From positions 1 through 64,000 of the forward strand of contig JACRLB010000009.1 of NCBI GenBank assembly GCA_016235445.1: 64,000 bases of DNA, in the 5' to 3' direction. Every line of letters begins with the position of its first letter. The first letter of the stretch is position 1. The position numbers and the translations under genes were made by a program. Of this stretch, positions 59,547 through 64,000 are shown in pieces. The DNA comes from Chloroflexota bacterium (GTDB lineage Bacteria > Chloroflexota > Anaerolineae > Anaerolineales > Villigracilaceae). Under the pieces are notes generated by a model, which saw only the letters and a program-made list of their open reading frames with translations, made no database searches and had not been told where the DNA came from.

Positions 59547-60473
59547 CTAAAACCAATTTCGTTTGTAAAAGACATAGGTTGCAACAGCCGTCAGTCCCAG
59601 CGAAATGCCGATGACGGTCAGGAACGCAAGCGGATGTCCCTCGCCGGGCAGGGCAACGTTCATTCCATAAAATGCCGCGACAATGGCGGGCATGTTGAGA
59701 ATGATGGTGAGCGCGGCGAGCGCTTTCATAACAACATTGAGATTGTTGGAGATGATCGAAGCGAAGGCGTCCATCATGCTCGAAAGAATTTCCGTGTTGA
59801 TGCTGGTCATTTGAATGGCCTGCTGATTTTCGGTGAGTACATCCTCGAGCAGGTCTTGATCTTCTTCGTAATAATTAAAGAGTTGAGTGCGCTGTACACG
59901 CTCCATCATCACTTCGTTCGAGCGCAGGGCAGTCGCAAAATAAGTGAGGCTTTTTTGATATTTGAGCAATTCGAGCAGTTCACGGTTCTGCGTGGATTTT
60001 TGCAGACGGTCTTCCACAGCCTCGGTGGCGCGGTTGATATCGCGCAGTAAATTTAAATATCGCGCGGCTGTTTCAAGGAAGATATACAAAGCCAGGCGGT
60101 AGCGCTTGCCTGTCTTCATCAAACGATACTTGCCATTCGACAGAACTTTTATAATATCGCTTTCATAACGGCAGACGGTGATGATGCGATTGCCCAGGAT
60201 CATAATGCCCAGCGGCACGGTGTTATATGGAATATCACTTTCAGGTTGATGAATGGGAATGCGAAGCAGGATGAAGGTGTATTCTTCATCGCGTTCCATG
60301 CGCGGCATTTCGTCCTCGTCGAGGGAATAATTAATATAATCCATGTCCATCCCCCAGTTCACCAACTTTTCCATTTCTTCGGGCGACGGGTCCACTACAT
60401 TGACCCATGCGCCGTTGGCAATCGTCTCTATCTTTTCAAGCCCCTGCTCGGTGGTTTTACAAATTATCAGCAT
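59547..60473 (-). CDS. corA: CorA-family magnesium transporter
   Basis: A 308-residue pentameric Mg2+/Co2+ channel protein: a large cytoplasmic N-terminal domain, then two C-terminal membrane helices with the signature YGMNVALPG between them (GMN motif intact) and the basic tail YKRNWF. AAGGAGG stands correctly before the ATG at 60473, so the extension to 60512 is rejected. No M-box-like leader was recognised in the upstream gap. Confidence 0.93.
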   Translation of the reverse strand: MLIICKTTEQGLEKIETIANGAWVNVVDPSPEEMEKLVNWGMDMDYINYSLDEDEMPRMERDEEYTFILLRIPIHQPESDIPYNTVPLGIMILGNRIITVCRYESDIIKVLSNGKYRLMKTGKRYRLALYIFLETAARYLNLLRDINRATEAVEDRLQKSTQNRELLELLKYQKSLTYFATALRSNEVMMERVQRTQLFNYYEEDQDLLEDVLTENQQAIQMTSINTEILSSMMDAFASIISNNLNVVMKALAALTIILNMPAIVAAFYGMNVALPGEGHPLAFLTVIGISLGLTAVATYVFYKRNWF

Positions 60474-60799
60474 GACTGCCTCCTTGCGTGAAATTACATC
60501 ACGCAGAGGCACAGGCCCGTTACGTGATGGGTATTAACAGATTAAACGCGGGCCATCCACCTATACTGGGCGGATTGTTATCAGAAGAACCAAGGTCGCT
60601 CTCGTCATTTGTGTACATGATTTCTTAACCGCGCCAATTTTACGCCCGTTGATGGAATCATACAACCATTCACCGCTTCAGACTTAACCCCGGCCTGCTC
60701 CAACATCCCAGGCAGTATCCCCCGCTCCACGCCCGCCCGACGGTAAACCGTCGGGCTACTTTTACAAACCCCGCTGAAGCGAGGTACGTCCCACCGAAA
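60474..60799. other. gap between Nudix and corA genes
   Basis: 326 bases without a gene. It contains the perfect palindrome GCCCGACGGT-AA-ACCGTCGGGC (60735-60756), which could terminate the leftward Nudix transcript, and nothing else recognisable. Confidence 0.7.
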
Positions 60800-61390
60800 T
60801 CAAATTCTCTTCAAATACGCCAGCGCCTGAAACAATACGGCCACATTCAACGCGTGCAGAAACTTCCCCTGCCCTGCCATTTCGATCAACTCATTCAATG
60901 GAATTAATTGGACTTCGATCTCCTCGGCTTCATCCAAATGCTGTTCGCCTGCCAGTTCCACATCCATAGCGAGGTAGCAATACAAGGTATTCTGCTGGAT
61001 CGCAGGGTTCGGAAAAAGCCTGCCCACTTCAACGATGCTTCCCGCTGAATAACCTGTCTCTTCCATCAACTCACGCTTCGCCCCCTCCAGCGGATTCTCG
61101 CCCTTGTCCACTACGCCGCCTGGGAGTTCCAGCGACATTTCCTGCACGCCATGACGGTATTGCTTCACAAGCACGACTTCGTTATTTTTGGTCAACGCAA
61201 CCACATTTGCCCATGCATCGAACTCCAGCACAAAGGCCTTGTAATTCTTCCCGCTGGGAAGCTCGCAGGTATCCATGCGGAATTTTGGATACGGGTGACG
61301 CGACTCAAGAATTTTCCAGGGTTTAAGAGACATCGTATACTTTTCCTCTCTATCATGATCGGCATATTTTTTCCGTAAAAATTCTACCAC
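60800..61390 (-). CDS. Nudix hydrolase, ADP-ribose pyrophosphatase-like
   Basis: A Nudix protein of 196 residues with the full Nudix box GGVVDKGENPLEGAKRELMEETGY (G-x5-E-x7-REL-x2-EE-x-G). The N-terminal part (KNYKAFVLEFDAWANVVALTKNNEVVLVKQYRHG) fits the ADP-ribose/ADP-sugar pyrophosphatase group. Two starts are possible: GTG at 61390, which would be nearly leaderless after the minus-strand TATAAT (61398-61403), or ATG at 61333 with GAGAGGAAAA upstream. The shorter form (177 residues) begins at the conserved MSLKPWKILES and is quite plausible. Confidence 0.88.
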   Translation of the reverse strand: MVEFLRKKYADHDREEKYTMSLKPWKILESRHPYPKFRMDTCELPSGKNYKAFVLEFDAWANVVALTKNNEVVLVKQYRHGVQEMSLELPGGVVDKGENPLEGAKRELMEETGYSAGSIVEVGRLFPNPAIQQNTLYCYLAMDVELAGEQHLDEAEEIEVQLIPLNELIEMAGQGKFLHALNVAVLFQALAYLKRI

Positions 61391-61397
61391 CCCCTAC

Positions 61398-61405
61398 ATT
61401 ATAAT
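61398..61405. promoter_or_regulatory. palindromic -10 box shared by divergent genes
   Basis: ATTATAAT reads TATAAT on both strands (61400-61405 plus, 61398-61403 minus). On the plus strand the methyltransferase ATG is exactly 6 bases away; on the minus strand the GTG of the Nudix gene is 7 bases away. Both transcripts would be leaderless and both promoters cannot be occupied at once. Confidence 0.65.
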
Positions 61406-61411
61406 TTCCCC

Positions 61412-62260
61412 ATGCCTATCACTACCGACTCCGTCCGCACGTATTACGATGAAAACACAACCCTCTTCCTAAAATTCAGCGGGTCGCTCCGCGAAAAAGC
61501 GCAAAACATCCACCGCTCACTATGGACGGATGGCATCCACACATTGGAAGAAGCCCTCAACTTCTCCAATTCTCTCATCCTCCACGAAATTCAATCCTCC
61601 ACGCCTTCCCACGCCCGCATTGCAGACCTCGGCTGTGGAGTTGGCGCGAGTCTGTTTTACATTCATCCGCGCCTGCAAAGCCCCGCCCCCGCCCTCGGAG
61701 TCACCCTCAGCCTCGTGCAAGCCAAACTCGCGCACGCCTTCGCAACACAGTTGAGACTTCAAGATCAAATCAACTTTGCCGAAGGTGATTTCACTTCCGT
61801 GCCACTGCCGGGCGAATCCCTTGACGCCGTTTATTCCGTCGAAGCCGTCTGCCATGCCGTTGACCCTGAAAGCTATTTCCGTGAAGCCAGCCGTCTTTTG
61901 CGCAAAGGCGGCAAACTCATCCTCGTGGACGATTATCAGGCGGCGCATCCGTTTTCCACAAATGAAAACAAATGGCTCAAAGCCTACATGGACGGCTGGT
62001 ACGTCCCCGGTGTGCGGACTGTTGAGCAGGTCATTTCATTCGCAAACAAATATCAACTTCAACTAAACAAGAACGAAGAACTCACGCCCCATCTTCGCCT
62101 GCACAACCTGCCCAATCTTCTCGCCAGCGCCCTGCTCTTCCTCGGCGAGAAACTTCCCATCAAACACGCCATCGTCCCATCCATGCTGGGGAGCATGGCA
62201 TTACAGCAATGCCTGCACATGAAGATCGTGGAATATCGATTTTTGGTGTTTGAAAAATAA
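61412..62260 (+). CDS. class I SAM-dependent methyltransferase
   Basis: A 282-residue methyltransferase with motif I IADLGCGVGASLF, motif II-like GVTLSLVQAKLA, the acidic FAEGDFTSVPLPGESLDAVYSVEAVCHAVDP, and a C-terminal cap. Spacing and the YYDENTTLFL start resemble tocopherol/sterol and small-molecule C- or O-methyltransferases; the substrate is unknown. The leaderless promoter directly upstream fixes the start. It lies just before vapBC and, further on, a glycosyltransferase. Confidence 0.88.
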   Translation: MPITTDSVRTYYDENTTLFLKFSGSLREKAQNIHRSLWTDGIHTLEEALNFSNSLILHEIQSSTPSHARIADLGCGVGASLFYIHPRLQSPAPALGVTLSLVQAKLAHAFATQLRLQDQINFAEGDFTSVPLPGESLDAVYSVEAVCHAVDPESYFREASRLLRKGGKLILVDDYQAAHPFSTNENKWLKAYMDGWYVPGVRTVEQVISFANKYQLQLNKNEELTPHLRLHNLPNLLASALLFLGEKLPIKHAIVPSMLGSMALQQCLHMKIVEYRFLVFEK

Positions 62261-62269
62261 CCACCGCTT

Positions 62270-62290
62270 TGGTATATAATCTGAATACCA
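62270..62290 (+). promoter_or_regulatory. vapBC promoter with operator-like inverted repeat
   Basis: TGGTAT (62270-62275) and ATACCA (62285-62290) form a perfect inverted repeat around the -10 box TATAAT (62275-62280). Antitoxin proteins usually bind such sites to repress their own operon. Confidence 0.55.
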
Positions 62291-62306
62291 CCTGAAAGGA
62301 GCCGTC

Positions 62307-62555
62307 ATGTTAACTTCCGCCCGATTAATCACCCCCGATGGAAAAATGATCGAGCTTTCGCCCGAAATGTACAGGAAGGTTAAAAGACTTCTTGAGACAA
62401 ATCGTATTTCCGCACCTGCCAAGAATAGAATCACAGCCATTCGCGCCACACACGGAAAATACGCAGGAAATACATCCCTGACACAAGCGCTTCTCCAGCA
62501 AAAACAAATCGAAATTTCCCGCGAAAACAACCCGTTGAGACGGCGAAATGGATAA
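62307..62555 (+). CDS. putative VapB-like antitoxin
   Basis: An 82-residue protein upstream of a PIN toxin. The first half (ARLITPDGKMIELSPEMYRKVKRLLE) suggests a short beta-strand followed by helices, the layout of a DNA-binding antitoxin; the C-terminal half is basic and probably disordered until bound to the toxin. I do not recognise a specific family; the call rests on position. AAGGAG precedes the ATG, and the gene overlaps the toxin by 8 bases. Confidence 0.7.
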   Translation: MLTSARLITPDGKMIELSPEMYRKVKRLLETNRISAPAKNRITAIRATHGKYAGNTSLTQALLQQKQIEISRENNPLRRRNG

Positions 62556-62958
62556 CTCAGTCTACGTATTGGATAGTTTTGCCTTGATGGCACATTTTGG
62601 GGGTGAAAACGGCGGGAAAAAGGTTTTAGAATTACTTGAACAGGCTGAAGCGGGAAAAGGCACACTGGCGATGAGCCTCATTAATGTTGGCGAAATGGCA
62701 TACCTGATGAGCCGTGAGCGGGGACGGAACACAGCCGAATCAATGCTCGAAGACCTGCGCCTGCTTCCCATTTCCTTTTTCGACGCCACCGAAGAACGTA
62801 TCCTCGCAGCCGCATGGATCAAATCAGAATACTCCGTTTCATACGCCGACTCTTTCGCCATCTCCCTCGCAAAGGAACTCAACGCAACGCTTGTCTCAGG
62901 CGACCCTGAATTTCGAGCCGTTGAAAAAATCGTTCCCGTCTTGTGGCTGGAAAAATAA
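62548..62958 (+). CDS. vapC: VapC-type PIN-domain ribonuclease toxin
   Basis: A 136-residue PIN domain with the four acidic active-site residues: Asp in VLDSFALM, Glu in INVGEMAY, Asp in YADSFAISLAKELNATLVSGDPEF (first and last Asp). Members cleave tRNA or rRNA until inhibited by the antitoxin encoded just upstream. The stop codon overlaps the start of the glycosyltransferase gene, an unusual continuation of a toxin-antitoxin operon into a metabolic gene. Confidence 0.88.
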   Translation: MDNSVYVLDSFALMAHFGGENGGKKVLELLEQAEAGKGTLAMSLINVGEMAYLMSRERGRNTAESMLEDLRLLPISFFDATEERILAAAWIKSEYSVSYADSFAISLAKELNATLVSGDPEFRAVEKIVPVLWLEK

Positions 62959-64000
62959 AAACCATCACCCTCCTCACCAGCGGCACCCGCGGCGATGTGC
63001 TTCCCTACATCGCCCTCGGCGAAGGCTTGCGGGATGCAGGCTACAACGTCCGCATTGCCGCGCCGATAGGTTTCGCAAATCTCATTCAAGCCAGCCGCGT
63101 CACCTTCGCACCCTTTGAAGGCAACCCCTCCGATCTCATGCTCGAACAGGGCAATCAAACTCCATTCACAATTGGCAGTAACTTTATCAACTCAATTCGG
63201 GCAACACAAAATTTTCTCCGCAAAGCCCGCCCGCTGTACAGGCACATGCTCCACACCGCCGCCGAAACCTGCCGCGGCTCAGACGTTCTCATCCACGGCC
63301 TGCCCACGCTTTGGGGCGCACACATCGCCGAGGGCTTACGCATTCCTGCTGTTCGTGCGCTTCTGCAACCCCTCGCGCCCACCCGCAATTTCCCCTCCGC
63401 ACTTTTACCTTTTCGTTTTTCTCTGTTAGGGATTGGAAACTGGCTCTCGCACTGGGCAGTGACCCAAGCGACATGGCTTTCGTGGCGCTCGGAAATCAAC
63501 CACGCGCGTCTTTCTGACTTTGGGCTGGCTCCTGCCCATCTGCTTGATCCTGCGCTGAGAGCCGACTCTGCCCAACCCCTCACCCTCAACGGCTTCAGCG
63601 AACAGATCGTCCCGCGCCCAAAGGATTGGAACGAGAAGCAGGTGATCACGGGGTATTGGAGATTCAGCGAGTCAGCGAATCAGCGAGTCGGCGAGTCAGA
63701 GAGTCAGCGATTCATCGATTCAGCGAACAACCCCATCGCCATCGGGTTCGGCAGTCCGGGCACGCAGGGATATTTGCCCATGCTTGAAGAAGCCTTGCGC
63801 CGCGCAAACGCCCAGGCAGTTTTGACAATTCCATCCAAATGGCACAGAGAAATTAAATCAAAAAATATTTTCCCCGTCGAATACGCCCCGCACGAGTGGT
63901 TGTACCAGCGTGTGAAAGTTGCCGTCCATCACGGCGGCGCGGGGACAACCTCCGCAAGTTTGCACGCGGGCATTCCCACCGTCACCATGCCCCTGGCCAT
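62943..64000 (+). CDS. MGT/UGT-family glycosyltransferase, cut by the window end
   Basis: An open frame from a GTG at 62943 (overlapping the vapC end) runs to the window edge, about 352 residues seen. The N-terminal domain begins ITLLTSGTRGDVLPYIALGEGLRDAGYNVRIAAP, the classic UDP-glycosyltransferase (GT1, MGT-like) start, and the C-terminal domain shows PIAIGFGSPGTQGYLPML and the sugar-donor motif VAVHHGGAGTTSASLHAGIPTVTMP. Such enzymes glucosylate lipids, sterols or macrolide-like compounds. An octanucleotide repeat at 63661-63728 is read in frame between the two domains. The gene is incomplete only because the window stops. Confidence 0.9.
   Translation, partial: MAGKIKTITLLTSGTRGDVLPYIALGEGLRDAGYNVRIAAPIGFANLIQASRVTFAPFEGNPSDLMLEQGNQTPFTIGSNFINSIRATQNFLRKARPLYRHMLHTAAETCRGSDVLIHGLPTLWGAHIAEGLRIPAVRALLQPLAPTRNFPSALLPFRFSLLGIGNWLSHWAVTQATWLSWRSEINHARLSDFGLAPAHLLDPALRADSAQPLTLNGFSEQIVPRPKDWNEKQVITGYWRFSESANQRVGESESQRFIDSANNPIAIGFGSPGTQGYLPMLEEALRRANAQAVLTIPSKWHREIKSKNIFPVEYAPHEWLYQRVKVAVHHGGAGTTSASLHAGIPTVTMPLA
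63661..63728. repeat. intragenic octanucleotide repeat in the glycosyltransferase gene
   Basis: Eight to nine tandem 8-base words of type GAGTCAGC/GATTCAGC with some drift. It encodes FSESANQRVGESESQRF in the linker between the N- and C-terminal domains. It differs from the 7-base arrays of the aro genes in period. Confidence 0.85.

Noticed and set aside
63661-63728. Octamer run as an iteron-type origin
   Set aside because: It lies within an open glycosyltransferase frame and has no rep gene or AT-rich unwinding region next to it.

Overview
The window looks like part of a chromosome from a Chloroflexota bacterium, most likely of the Anaerolineae. I infer this from gene content and style, not from a database match: moderate GC, a fused aroK-aroB gene, many PAS/GAF hybrid kinases, tandem vapBC and hicAB modules, intergenic regions full of short palindromes and small inverted-repeat elements, and many genes whose TATAAT-like -10 box lies only 6-10 bases before the start codon (leaderless mRNAs). 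No rRNA, tRNA, CRISPR array, prophage or full-length insertion sequence was found.

Layout. 1-4968: cupin protein, then leftward rsmG, a DUF4349-like membrane protein, a metallophosphoesterase and coaBC. 5008-14432: a rightward cluster encoding the whole shikimate pathway plus the tyrosine branch entry (aroH, two DAHP synthases, tyrA, aroA, aroE, aroC, fused aroKB, aroQ). It is preceded by a 24-codon leader peptide rich in Phe and Tyr codons and a strong intrinsic terminator, which together look like a ribosome-mediated attenuator on a leaderless leader mRNA. 14429-22942: hydrolase, MFS transporter, MBL-fold hydrolase, SPFH protein, miaB, hicAB, AEC permease, membrane-anchored metalloprotease, acylphosphatase. 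23047-30820: CDF transporter, radC, membrane protein, Gly-rich lipoprotein, cytochrome P450, NarL-type regulator. 30883-39604 (leftward): two histidine kinases, a Pro/Thr-rich surface protein, a GNAT acetyltransferase, prs, a small membrane protein and polX. 39669-45891: membrane glycosyltransferase, a basic-linker protein next to a stand-alone GHKL ATPase, a DUF606 transporter, lysoplasmalogenase. 46351-58185: five rightward signalling genes: a 2198-residue hybrid kinase, a shorter paralogous hybrid kinase, a REC-HisKA_3 kinase, a NarL regulator and a REC-HD-GYP protein. 58195-64000: cupin, SMP-30, corA, Nudix, methyltransferase, vapBC, and a glycosyltransferase cut by the window end.

Main unusual points. 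(1) The Phe/Tyr attenuator: every part can be read directly (promoter, leader ORF, pause hairpin, antiterminator, terminator). (2) Heptanucleotide tandem arrays, with different words at different loci, occupy intergenic gaps and have also entered the coding sequences of tyrA, aroA, aroE and aroC without breaking the frame. (3) Small non-coding mobile elements with terminal inverted repeats and 8-bp target duplications, nested inside each other at two loci. (4) A wide set of leaderless promoters, including one palindromic -10 box shared by two divergent genes. (5) An uncharacterised pair: a basic-linker protein and a GHKL ATPase.
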